NCBI RefSeq assembly: GCF_017355835.1
Contig: NZ_JAFEWF010000008.1
Span: 248,001 to 312,000 of the forward strand
Length of the DNA stretch: 64,000 nt
Origin: Desertivirga brevis
GTDB taxonomy: Bacteria; Bacteroidota; Bacteroidia; Sphingobacteriales; Sphingobacteriaceae
Direction: 5' to 3'
The notes beneath the pieces are model-generated. The model saw nothing but the letters and a program-made list of their open reading frames with translations. It was not told the origin of the DNA and did not search any database. The position numbers and the translations under genes were made by a program. This document shows, one piece after another, positions 36,001 to 43,454 of the stretch (position 1 is the stretch's first letter; each line of letters starts with the position of its first letter).

Positions 36001-36288
36001 GGCACCATTAACATCAGTAACTACAGATGTTTTAGTACCCTTTATTTTAACAATTGCTCCGGGTAGAGCTTCGTTTCTCTCATCTCGCACTGTTCCCTTA
36101 ACTGGAAAGGCTGATACATGTCGGAGCTCTGCTTTTGTAAGCTTTCTTGCTGAAGATTGTAGAGGTACTGCTATTATAAAAGCAGAGACCAGGCTCGAAA
36201 CCAGTAATGTTTTACCAAGACTGCGCTTCCCTGACAGTCTTAGATGGGAGCAGCGCATTGGATGGCCTCCCATTGTTTTTGAATCCAT
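33004..36288 (-). CDS. SusC/RagA-family TonB-linked outer-membrane transporter
   Basis: A 1094-residue receptor. The N-terminus has a long charged region then a signal helix (about 27-47, TLLVSSLVSAFIIAVPLQ). A CarboxypepD_reg-like domain follows at about 62-132 (VKGTVRDERNEALPGAIVKIKG), then the EVVVVGYGTVKKRDLTGS linker (about 141-158). The plug (about 155-265) contains DIESIEVLKDASSTATYGAQGANGVI-type sequence, and the rest is a 22-stranded barrel. No STN domain is present, so it is not set up to talk to a FecR anti-sigma factor. It works with the SusD gene 112 nt downstream. Confidence 0.95.
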   Translation of the reverse strand: MDSKTMGGHPMRCSHLRLSGKRSLGKTLLVSSLVSAFIIAVPLQSSARKLTKAELRHVSAFPVKGTVRDERNEALPGAIVKIKGTKTSVVTDVNGAFVINASTGDVLVVSFIGYGETEVKVGAEGTAINVSLQPTDKSLNEVVVVGYGTVKKRDLTGSVASVKPDEITARPGPNPMESLQGRVAGLDITRSSGQPGEGVNLQLRGTRSISASATPLFIINGLPGDYATLNPYDIESIEVLKDASSTATYGAQGANGVIIITTKSGKAGKLSIDFNSYYGNNGWSVTPEVRTGDAYLQAKRDAYKYVWDPAANKWTTTGALWQSPNDDETIFGSARYQIFREGNFVNWAEQFLRKSAATQNYSLGVSGGNDATKGYLSFNYTDENGQYRGDQYKLYSTSMRIDHKIRKWISIGGNLQASYVDRDKAQDKLENALVTDPLVKPYKEDGTLNTDLGNNVYNLLLDYQPGVYGNVDNNTKLFLNPYLEIRPLKGLTLLSRAGAHLNYSNTYRFDGIGSVSYTYANAGIARARITQNRFQQYQWENVLTYNLKVAKDHDFTFTGVTSFFHNQNTNTEMNQSNITSNNFQWYKFTGDQNTIATSGYTMQKTFGLMGRVNYSYLGKYLFSALVRRDGSSVLYETNQWDTFPAFAAGWRISDEKFMAGTKRYLDNLKFRGSWGITGVSSIAPYTSVSIVENNNMSLGGITQPIFRNSPFVTNPNLRWERSTSTNFGIDAGFLKGRIDLALDHYITKTDGVIYSVTSPITSGYYRPGTPYQTNINIAGTKNRGLEITLNTKNIVTRNFQWSTSAAFARNRERILRLTGGVANNIANGNYTLSLGESVNSFRNFKLDGVWQIGEEADAAVFNKRPGDLKVNVPGMSRLATGVYVKEAADGTKTYYYNNLADAQPYNSGLTAANSRYSYSNNDFQILGKNNPDWSLGIQNGFKYKGIDLGVYAYFRWGQMINYNMMGWYQPNSLATNASPARTIPANFNYWTPENPTNDFPVMNYLASSSTMTGFSGLNYVDGSFFKIKNVTLGYTLPANLVKKVAMQRLRVYGTITNPLVVSKSHFLKQYDPEMNGELDYPLTKQIVVGLNVTL

Positions 36289-36908
36289 AAAATTGCTTAT
36301 AATTAGTTAGTTAAAATATTTGTGAAGAAGTTGCAGCTTCTTCACTTAAGCCAATATTCTTCCAGGGCCTTTCAACCCCGGGCTGCTGGCTTTATCTTTA
36401 ATAATTTATCTGTATTAGTGATAGCTTGGTGGGATATCTAGAATATCAACACGCAAAGCCATAGAATCTGCTCCCGCTATGATGTTGAGCCTGCCGATCG
36501 ATGTGCAATAACTGCGAGGAAAAAGAATAGTAAAGATAGCTTCATAATGATTGATTAGTTAGTTTATAATAGTTTATAGCATCATGAACTTTTAAAGTAC
36601 GATAGCCAGTAGGGACCCTATTTGTTCCCGATTTATTGAATGCAAAGTATTTTTAAGTTTACAATTTTTCTCTTTGAGAAAGTTCTTGGTTAGTATTGGT
36701 GTTGTTCCTTGCCCAGCACTAATTTAAGGCTTTTATTTCCGCTCCATATTCCTTCTTCTTGCCATTTTTTTATACGATATTACCATAGCAGCGATTGTAT
36801 GATCATTATTACAATTTTTAGCATTCGGCAGAGACCTGCTTATATCTATAGGTAATTAGGATGGTAAGTGCTGATTCTGTAAGGCTAAGCTTTATATTTT
36901 TTGAAGAA
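36289..36908. other. Upstream region of the SusCD operon, with a possible gene remnant
   Basis: About 620 bp without an intact gene. On the minus strand at 36545 an ATG opens a 22-codon frame that reads like a signal peptide (MKLSLLFFFLAVIAHRSAGS) and then stops. An overlapping second frame stays open to 36415 and ends ALRVDILDIPPSYH. This may be a degraded secreted-protein gene. The susC promoter should lie here; the closest match is TACTTTG at about 36643-36651, with only one base between TA and TTTG. Confidence 0.3.
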
Positions 36909-36949
36909 AGCAATGCAAGGGGCGACCCTCATTAGACCTTTGCATTGCT
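36909..36949 (-). terminator. Hairpin downstream of the DUF6266 gene
   Basis: AGCAATGCAA pairs perfectly with TTGCATTGCT across a 21-nt loop. On the minus strand it is followed by TTTCTTC, a weak U-tract. Confidence 0.55.
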
Positions 36950-36981
36950 ATAAAGATCTCTCATTTGTCAACGCCTTCTTC

Positions 36982-37623
36982 TCAGAGCGGGAGGGCTATA
37001 TTCCCCAGATACTGCGATCTTGACGCTATTTTGCGGTCTCTTGAGCAAAACGCCATAAATACTTCTACGTTGCAACCCTTTAAACATCCAGGTATCGAAG
37101 CTTTAAATTTACCATCAGCTCGGTCGCTTTGTCCGGCACTAAAAAATGAATCTAGTGATAAGGGACAAATTGCAGTGAACAATAACTCGTCTGTTGGTTT
37201 TGCTTTCCGGCGGTAGATATTTTCCCAGGAGAGCATAAATTCACCTTCTGCTGTAACCGCAATCTTTGGGTTAGTTGCCTCCTGTAAGGGTCCGTCACTT
37301 AATAGTACTTTAGAGTAATCGATCTTGAAATTTGGAGCATCTCCTGTTACTGCGTTTTTTAAATTCCAGGACATCATCATGTTTTGCCAGGTCTTTGTAG
37401 GAGAAAAGTTTGCAAACCCAATGGAAGGGAAATATCCCACGTGATTCAACCATGATTGTGTAAAACCAAATTTGCTTCGATTTGCTGCTTCATCGTTGCT
37501 TGGCTCTGTCTTTCTTTTCTTAGGGAGCCCCCTGAGGTAATCAATACCTCTCCAACTACTCCCTACAACTGATCCGCATTTTCCATAAAATGGACCATTT
37601 GGTCCGTTTTTTTGTCTTGCCAT
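36982..37623 (-). CDS. DUF6266-family protein
   Basis: A 213-residue protein. The opening MARQKNGPNGPFYGKCGSVV followed by GSSWRGIDYLRGLPKKRK is the typical start of the DUF6266 family, seen widely in Bacteroidota. The rest is beta-rich with Trp and Phe residues and no catalytic motif. There is no signal peptide. The family has no established function that I know of. It lies alone, divergent from the DUF4256 gene. Confidence 0.8.
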   Translation of the reverse strand: MARQKNGPNGPFYGKCGSVVGSSWRGIDYLRGLPKKRKTEPSNDEAANRSKFGFTQSWLNHVGYFPSIGFANFSPTKTWQNMMMSWNLKNAVTGDAPNFKIDYSKVLLSDGPLQEATNPKIAVTAEGEFMLSWENIYRRKAKPTDELLFTAICPLSLDSFFSAGQSDRADGKFKASIPGCLKGCNVEVFMAFCSRDRKIASRSQYLGNIALPL

Positions 37624-38014
37624 AAATAAGGATTAAACGTTAAAGAATGTTGCTAAGATAAGTATAAAAAGGAACAAATAAAAAGTTGTAGTTAATAAAA
37701 GATTAACTTGTCCTTAATTCGCTCCTTTCACGGAATTTACCGCGCTTGGTCCGGGTGATTACCGGGTTACACCCCTGTTTGCTCCTCGAAATTGTTAGTT
37801 GAGGTAATAAAGCTTTTTTTATTATTCAAGTAATAGTTAAAATGTATTTATTGATTTTATATGGTTGGCATGGGAGGTTGAACAGGATGAATTAAAACTA
37901 CGCAGGAGATTAAAAAATAGCTGAATGTAATTCCTTTTTTGTAGAGAGGAGACCATATATAATTTTAATTTTGGTGTAGCAATTTGCTTTATTCACGATA
38001 ACCTCTTTTAAACT
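37624..38014. other. Divergent intergenic region
   Basis: About 390 bp of AT-rich sequence between DUF6266 and DUF4256 genes. I see no exact consensus promoter, gene or repeat in it. Confidence 0.4.
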
Positions 38015-38590
38015 ATGACGAACATGAGCAGTAATAGAAAGCAACTTACACAAGAGCAATCTCAAGAGCTTTTGAAGATTCTGAAGTCCCGCTTTGAGAA
38101 AAATAAGAAACGGCATGAAGGAATTGAGTGGGTAGATGTTGAAGCAAAGCTCGCAGGAAAAACTGAGAAGTTATGGTCGCTGGATGAAATGGAAAGTACC
38201 GGAGGAGAACCAGATGTGATTGGCTATGATGATAGCAGTAAAGAATTCATTTTTTGCGATTGCTCGGCGGAGAGTCCCAAAGGTAGAAGAAGCGTTTGTT
38301 ATGATAGGGAAGGGCTCGAGTCAAGAAAGGAACATCGACCTGAGAATAGTGCTGTAGAGATGGCTGCGGAAATGGGCATTGAACTTTTGGATGAGGAGCA
38401 ATACAGGGAGTTGCAAAAGCTCGGTCATTTTGATACAAAAACATCAAGCTGGTTAAAAACTCCTGAAGCAATCAGAAAGCATGGAGGTGCAATTTTTGGC
38501 GATTTTCGCTATAACCATGTCTTTGTTTACCATAATGGGGCCCAATCCTATTACGGCGCCCGCGCATTCCGTGGTATCTTGAGAGTTTAA
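38015..38590 (+). CDS. DUF4256-family protein
   Basis: A 191-residue soluble protein. It matches the DUF4256 pattern: LLKILKSRFEKNKKRHEGI, WSLDEMESTGGEPDVIGYD, FCDCSAESPKGRRSVCYDREG, and a C-terminal HNGAQSYYGARAFRGILRV. Function is not established. An alternative start three codons in (second Met) is possible. A terminator-like hairpin lies 165 bp downstream, before the TerY-type operon, so it is probably a separate transcript from that operon. Confidence 0.85.
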   Translation: MTNMSSNRKQLTQEQSQELLKILKSRFEKNKKRHEGIEWVDVEAKLAGKTEKLWSLDEMESTGGEPDVIGYDDSSKEFIFCDCSAESPKGRRSVCYDREGLESRKEHRPENSAVEMAAEMGIELLDEEQYRELQKLGHFDTKTSSWLKTPEAIRKHGGAIFGDFRYNHVFVYHNGAQSYYGARAFRGILRV

Positions 38591-38754
38591 GTAATAAAAC
38601 GTTTTAACTATCTCAATAGACGCTTGATAGCCAGAATAGCCCTGCGGTAAAATTAACGCTTGCCAGTGGTTTATGTTTTCAGTCGGAACGTCCATATCTC
38701 TCTAAAACCTTTAGGTTTCTTCCTAGTTATAGATCGTAGAATCTACATTCATAT

Positions 38755-38790
38755 AAGCAACAGTGTCATTTAAGGCTTTGTTGCTTTTTA
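38755..38790 (+). terminator. Terminator-like hairpin 26 bp before the TerY-type start
   Basis: AAGCAACA pairs with TGTTGCTT (8 bp) over a 16-nt loop and is followed by TTT-A on the plus strand. Only 26 bp remain to the next ATG, too little for a full promoter. It is either the terminator of the DUF4256 transcript or a leader attenuator. Confidence 0.6.
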
Positions 38791-38815
38791 TCATTTACCT
38801 AATGAAAAACAAGAA

Positions 38816-39454
38816 ATGAGAAGACTACCGGTTTATTTACTATTAGACACGTCGGGCTCAATGACCGGCGAACCGATTGAAGCGGTTAAAAATGGAGTGC
38901 AGGTAATGATCAGTTCCCTGCGACAAAATCCGCAGGCAATTGAAACTGCCTTTATCAGCATAATCACTTTCGATAGTACTGCTCGACAGCTTGTGCCATT
39001 AACGGATCTTGCATCATTTCAGATGGTCGATATAAAAGCAAGCGGTACTACAAGTTTGGGTGAAGCACTGAAGCTTGTTGCTACCTGCATTGATAACGAG
39101 GTTGCCAAAACTACACAGGAACAGAAAGGCGATTGGAAACCGCTCGTTTTTATAATGACCGATGGAATTCCTACTGACGAATGGCAATCGGGCTTAGAGG
39201 AGTTTAAAAAACGGAAGACTGCTTTTACAGTTGCCTGTGCTGCGGGAAGTGGCGCTGATTCGAACCTGTTAAAGCAGATTACAGAAAATGTAGTAAGTTT
39301 GGATACTGCCGACAGTCAAAGTATCTCTAAATTCTTCTCATGGGTTTCTGCCTCTATTGGAGTTACCTCTACCAAGGTAGAAGATGCGGGCAAAGAAGTT
39401 ACCGGCCTGGGAGAACTGCCTCCGCCTCCGTCTGAGTTGAATATAGTCACTTAA
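38816..39454 (+). CDS. TerY-like von Willebrand factor A domain protein
   Basis: A 212-residue cytoplasmic VWA protein, first gene of a five-gene operon. The metal-ion-dependent adhesion site is complete: DTSGS at 11-15, Thr78/79 in SGTTSLGEAL, and Asp116 in MTDGIPTD. It has no signal peptide or TM helix. In the TerY-P triad described from comparative genomics, such a protein is coupled with a PP2C phosphatase and a protein kinase, as here. It may act as a metal-dependent scaffold or target of phosphorylation. No tellurite genes (terC, terD) are nearby, so a tellurite role is not supported. 14 nt separates it from the phosphatase. Confidence 0.9.
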   Translation: MRRLPVYLLLDTSGSMTGEPIEAVKNGVQVMISSLRQNPQAIETAFISIITFDSTARQLVPLTDLASFQMVDIKASGTTSLGEALKLVATCIDNEVAKTTQEQKGDWKPLVFIMTDGIPTDEWQSGLEEFKKRKTAFTVACAAGSGADSNLLKQITENVVSLDTADSQSISKFFSWVSASIGVTSTKVEDAGKEVTGLGELPPPPSELNIVT

Positions 39455-39468
39455 AAAATTCAACGCCT

Positions 39469-40884
39469 ATGCCGGGAACAGGAAATGTGAAAGAACATGT
39501 AGCAGAGCTATTCCGGAAAAACAATATGCAGGTTCCTCCCAGCCGGAAGGGCCTGTTTGAAAGTTTTATCAGGGAAGAAAGAACCATCGAAGCGATCAAC
39601 GCTATTAATCAAACCGAGAACCAGCTTATGGCTAACTGGAAAATCCAAGACAGGGTTGCAGAGATTAAAGGTCAATCAGTAAGAATACTAAATGCCAGCG
39701 TGGGTAAATCATACGAAGCTAAACTGGATTTTGAACAATTAGGCTGGAATGACATTGTTGAATGGAAGTTTGAAGGGCTTGAGGAAGCTGGACTAAACTT
39801 TAGTGAACAACAGAAACAAATTACGGGGCAACCTTTAGTAAGCGGCGATATTAAGCTGAAGTTCCTTTTTAAGCTTCAAGGGCAGGGGGAAGAAGAACCG
39901 TTTAATGAGAAAGAGATAACCCTAACGGTAAATCCTGATCCTAAAAGCTTATGGAAGAACATTGAGAGCGACAGGAACGATCCTTATTGGAAAGAGGATA
40001 ATATTACTGTATTCGAACCTCTTGGCGACCGATACATTCTCGCTTCATCTAAACGCGGACGCTCTCATGCAAATGTTGGTTCCTTCCGCGAAGATGATTT
40101 CGGATACAAAGATCTGCAGAATGGCTGGAGTATTATCGTGGTAAGTGACGGGGCTGGAAGCGCAAAGTTTTCCCGGAAGGGTTCTGATATTGCCTGTCGT
40201 TCTGTGATTGAATTTTTTGAGGAGGACTCGTCTGTTAAGAGCCTGGAGGAATTTGATCAGATTTTGAAAGAGCATAATAGTAAAACAGCGGCCGACAGTC
40301 AAAGCAAGCTTAACTTGTTTGTTTACAATACCCTTGGTCGCGCAGCCTTTAATGTGCATAAAAAGCTCGAGGACTTTGCTTCGAAAGCTGGACATACACT
40401 GAAAGACCTTAGCTGTACCTTGATCTTTACTTTATTCAAGAAATACGAAACAGGATATGCCTTTCTCTCTTTCGGTGTTGGCGATTGTCCGATTGCTGTC
40501 CTGGATAAAGACCTTTCTAAGGTTACATTATTGAATTGGATAGATGTAGGTGAATTTGGCGGGGGGACACGTTTCATCACCATGCCAGAGATCTTCAAAA
40601 ATGAAAAGTTTGCAACGCGCTTCAGCTTCAGACAGATAAAGGACTTTTCTTACCTGATGCTTATGTCTGACGGGGTCTACGATCCCAAGTTTGTGGTTGA
40701 AGCAAATCTGGAGGATATCAAAAAATGGCAAGGATTTCTGGAGGATCTGAACGGTAAGAATGAGGAAGGGGTTAAGGTTGATATAAATCCTGACAACAAT
40801 GATATAGTCAGTCAATTCTCCGACTGGATGGACTTTTGGAGTACAGGAAATCATGATGACAGGACTTTAGCTATTGTGTTTTGA
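39469..40884 (+). CDS. PP2C-family protein phosphatase with N-terminal Ig-like extension
   Basis: A 471-residue protein. The C-terminal PP2C domain, about 185-471, has key acidic residues: FREDDFG (Asp209/210), VSDGAG (Asp227), SFGVGDCPIAV, LMSDGVYD (Asp401) and NHDDRTLAIVF (Asp463/464). It should remove phosphate from Ser/Thr with two metal ions. The N-terminal 180 residues include a helical part (1-60) and a beta-rich segment (about 75-155, KSYEAKLDFEQLGWNDIVEW) like an Ig-type fold. It sits second in the TerY-type operon, directly before the kinase, a balanced kinase/phosphatase pair. Confidence 0.9.
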   Translation: MPGTGNVKEHVAELFRKNNMQVPPSRKGLFESFIREERTIEAINAINQTENQLMANWKIQDRVAEIKGQSVRILNASVGKSYEAKLDFEQLGWNDIVEWKFEGLEEAGLNFSEQQKQITGQPLVSGDIKLKFLFKLQGQGEEEPFNEKEITLTVNPDPKSLWKNIESDRNDPYWKEDNITVFEPLGDRYILASSKRGRSHANVGSFREDDFGYKDLQNGWSIIVVSDGAGSAKFSRKGSDIACRSVIEFFEEDSSVKSLEEFDQILKEHNSKTAADSQSKLNLFVYNTLGRAAFNVHKKLEDFASKAGHTLKDLSCTLIFTLFKKYETGYAFLSFGVGDCPIAVLDKDLSKVTLLNWIDVGEFGGGTRFITMPEIFKNEKFATRFSFRQIKDFSYLMLMSDGVYDPKFVVEANLEDIKKWQGFLEDLNGKNEEGVKVDINPDNNDIVSQFSDWMDFWSTGNHDDRTLAIVF

Positions 40885-40917
40885 ACCTGTTAAAGGCAAA
40901 TAATAAATCGATTATTA

Positions 40918-42429
40918 ATGACAAACGTTAAGTCAGTTTCTTCAATTATTCATTCAGGTAAAACTTATCAGTACACTGATAATGGAGATCCTATGAGGGG
41001 AGGAATGAAAGATGTTTATTTCGCTCCGGATAGGTCTTATGTTATTGCCTTTTACCGGGATAAGCAGGATTTTAATTCCAAAGAACGTTTAACAAAACTG
41101 GTAACGCAGTACTACGATAGCTTTTTTAACCGCGAGGGTGGGGAGTATTACAAATCAGTATATTCCTGGCCAACAGATGTGGTGCAATTAGGAAACCAGC
41201 TTGGTTTAATTGTACCCACCTATAGAAAGAACTTTTTTTTCGCAAAGGGCTATGCCACTAGCGACGGTATAAAAGGAAAGGAAAAGCAAGGGCTATGGTT
41301 TGCTTCAGGTAAGTTTAGGAATAAACAGTTTCCTTTGAGACTTGATGAGTCAGAGTTAGGCAACTGGCAGAGTTATTTCCAGATATGTGTGAAAATAGCG
41401 CGAGGGGTAAAGCGACTTCATGCTGCAGGACTGGCACATTCCGATCTTTCTTATAAGAACGTTTTAATTGATCCTGTTCATCGCGATGCTACGATTATAG
41501 ATATAGACGGATTAGTAGTTCCTGGCTTGTATCCGCCTGATGTGATCGGTACTGCAGATTTTATTGCACCAGAAGTCTTAAGTACGAAGCATTTAGACCT
41601 GCGTGATCCTAATCGTAAACATGCAAATCGCCTTACAGACCTTCATGCACTGGCGGTGATGATCTATATGTATCTGCTTTACCGTCATCCTTTGAAAGGA
41701 GGAAAGATCAATTCCCTGGATACAGAAGAAGACGATCTCCTATCCATGGGTGAAAAAGCTCTGTTTATAGAGCATCCAACTGACGCTTCCAACAGGCCGA
41801 AACTCGACCAGCAGCCGAAATCGGCATTGCCCTGGGCTGACATAACAAAACTTCCTTATACCCTCACCGGCCCCTATCTGAAAGCTTTATTTGATCAGGC
41901 CTTTATTACGGGTCTGCACCATCCCCAGCAGCGGCCTAACGCAGATATGTGGGAACAAGCTCTATTAAAGACTACTGATCTCATGCAGCCTTGTGCAAAT
42001 ACAGCCTGCGACCAAAAGTGGTTTGTTTTTGATAATTCTACAGCCCCTAAATGCCCATTTTGCGGAACTCCAATTAAAGGTACTCTTCCAGTTCTAGATC
42101 TCTACTATCAGTTTAAACCAACAGTATGGAAACCTGAGAACCATAGGTTAATGGTTTATCATAATCAATATTTATTCCACTGGCATGTGAACAGAAATGT
42201 AGCAAGGAATGAACGTTTGACCGAAGAACAAAAAGTGCCTCTGGGCTACTTTACTTGGTTTAATAATAAGTGGGTGCTTGTAAATCAGAAGCTGAATTCG
42301 CTAAAAGATTTGACGGAGGATAAGTTGATACCGATAGGCTCTATGGTAGAGATTTCAGACGGAAAAAAACTATTGCTTTCAAACGAAGAAGGCGGCAGGG
42401 TTGTAGTGATAACAATGGCTAATAAATAG
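40918..42429 (+). CDS. Protein kinase with C-terminal zinc ribbon (TerY-P triad kinase)
   Basis: A 503-residue protein. The kinase-like domain covers about 15-350. It has a reduced glycine-rich loop (GGMKDVYF), catalytic loop HSDLSYKN at 174-181 (Asp176, Asn181), metal-binding DIDG at 195-198, which takes the place of DFG, and APE at 217-219. A four-Cys zinc ribbon follows (Cys359, 364, 379, 382; CPFCGTPIKG). The C-terminal about 110 residues are a beta-rich segment with no match. It is probably an active Ser/Thr kinase acting in the cytoplasm, opposed by the phosphatase before it. Confidence 0.88.
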   Translation: MTNVKSVSSIIHSGKTYQYTDNGDPMRGGMKDVYFAPDRSYVIAFYRDKQDFNSKERLTKLVTQYYDSFFNREGGEYYKSVYSWPTDVVQLGNQLGLIVPTYRKNFFFAKGYATSDGIKGKEKQGLWFASGKFRNKQFPLRLDESELGNWQSYFQICVKIARGVKRLHAAGLAHSDLSYKNVLIDPVHRDATIIDIDGLVVPGLYPPDVIGTADFIAPEVLSTKHLDLRDPNRKHANRLTDLHALAVMIYMYLLYRHPLKGGKINSLDTEEDDLLSMGEKALFIEHPTDASNRPKLDQQPKSALPWADITKLPYTLTGPYLKALFDQAFITGLHHPQQRPNADMWEQALLKTTDLMQPCANTACDQKWFVFDNSTAPKCPFCGTPIKGTLPVLDLYYQFKPTVWKPENHRLMVYHNQYLFHWHVNRNVARNERLTEEQKVPLGYFTWFNNKWVLVNQKLNSLKDLTEDKLIPIGSMVEISDGKKLLLSNEEGGRVVVITMANK

Positions 42430-42447
42430 ATATTAAAAATTAAGACA

Positions 42448-43446
42448 ATGAAACTAAAACCAGCAGGAATATTTATCATCATTGCGATAATAGCCATATT
42501 AGGTTATTTCGCCTTTAAGAATTCAGGAGGGGGTAGTAAACCTGAGTCCTCTGAAAATACCACCAATAGTTGGGATAGCAGTGCAACGGGAAGTCAAAGC
42601 CCGGCACAGGGTAATAATACAGCGTCTACTGATGAGGCGAGAGAATTCAACTATACTCCGGAAAAGCCTCAAAATGGAACCCTGACCGGTGTCGTTGAAT
42701 TAGGAGCGACAGGTTTTAATTCTTTTGTTATCAATCTGGACAAAGACAAACGTTGGGAAATTGTGTCAAAAGACTTCGGCGAATCCCTTGCTTATGAGGG
42801 CCTGGCAACCACAGAAGACATACGGGCAGGGTTGAAGAAATATATCGCCGGGATGTTCGATAAGGGCGTAGCAAAGAACAATGTCCATTTCGTTATTTCA
42901 TCTGGTGCGCAGAAGGAACCAAAAACCAAAACCATCAGTAATGAGCTAAAGAAGATGGGTTACGTGGTGAACAATGTTACCCCAGATCAGGAAGCGAAGT
43001 TTGCTCTTCAGGCAACCGTTCCTCCTGCATTTATAGAAAACTCCTTTATGGTTGATATAGGTTCAGGTAATACAAAGATCTCATGGGAAGAGAATGGTTC
43101 ACTTAAAAGTTTGGAACTACCAGGAGCGAAGTATTATCAGCAAAATCTTTCAAATGAAGATGTGTACAACCAAGTTAGGGACGCAATTTCCAAAGTTCCT
43201 TCCGATAAACGTAATGTAGGTTTTATCATAGGTGGGGTACCTTTTACTCTTGCCAAACAGCATCGGAAAGGAGAGGAGAGATACACGGTTTTAAAAGCCC
43301 CAGCCTCTTATAAAGCAGAGGATAAAAAGATGGAGTCTGGTTTAAATATCTACAAGTCAATTGCCGACGCCTCCAAAACTGACACGTTTGTTTTTGATTG
43401 GGATGCTAATTTTACAATAGGGTTCTTGTTGAGCTTGAAAAAGTAA
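42448..43446 (+). CDS. Membrane-anchored actin-fold protein, Ppx/GppA-like
   Basis: A 332-residue protein. One N-terminal TM helix (about 7-23) is followed by a Ser/Asn-rich linker (24-70) and an actin-like ATPase-type domain. Phosphate-1-like motif GVVELGATGFNSFVI is at 81-95, and phosphate-2-like MVDIGSGNTKISW is at 201-213. A QEAKFAL segment at 181-187 resembles the EEEARL region of Ppx/GppA phosphatases. The TM helix at the extreme N-terminus and no lipobox suggest an inner-membrane anchor; which side the domain faces is not certain. It has not been part of the core TerY-P triad as I know it. It may be a nucleotide or polyphosphate sensor (inference). Confidence 0.7.
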   Translation: MKLKPAGIFIIIAIIAILGYFAFKNSGGGSKPESSENTTNSWDSSATGSQSPAQGNNTASTDEAREFNYTPEKPQNGTLTGVVELGATGFNSFVINLDKDKRWEIVSKDFGESLAYEGLATTEDIRAGLKKYIAGMFDKGVAKNNVHFVISSGAQKEPKTKTISNELKKMGYVVNNVTPDQEAKFALQATVPPAFIENSFMVDIGSGNTKISWEENGSLKSLELPGAKYYQQNLSNEDVYNQVRDAISKVPSDKRNVGFIIGGVPFTLAKQHRKGEERYTVLKAPASYKAEDKKMESGLNIYKSIADASKTDTFVFDWDANFTIGFLLSLKK

Positions 43447-43454
43447 TATCAGAC

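Noticed and set aside
40045..40854. Minus-strand ORFs inside the phosphatase gene
   Set aside because: They are antisense to a clear PP2C gene and have no family pattern or start context.
42448..43446. ParM/StbA-type plasmid segregation protein
   Set aside because: The protein has an actin-type motif but a TM anchor, Ppx/GppA-like segments and no partner ParR-type gene or plasmid feature.
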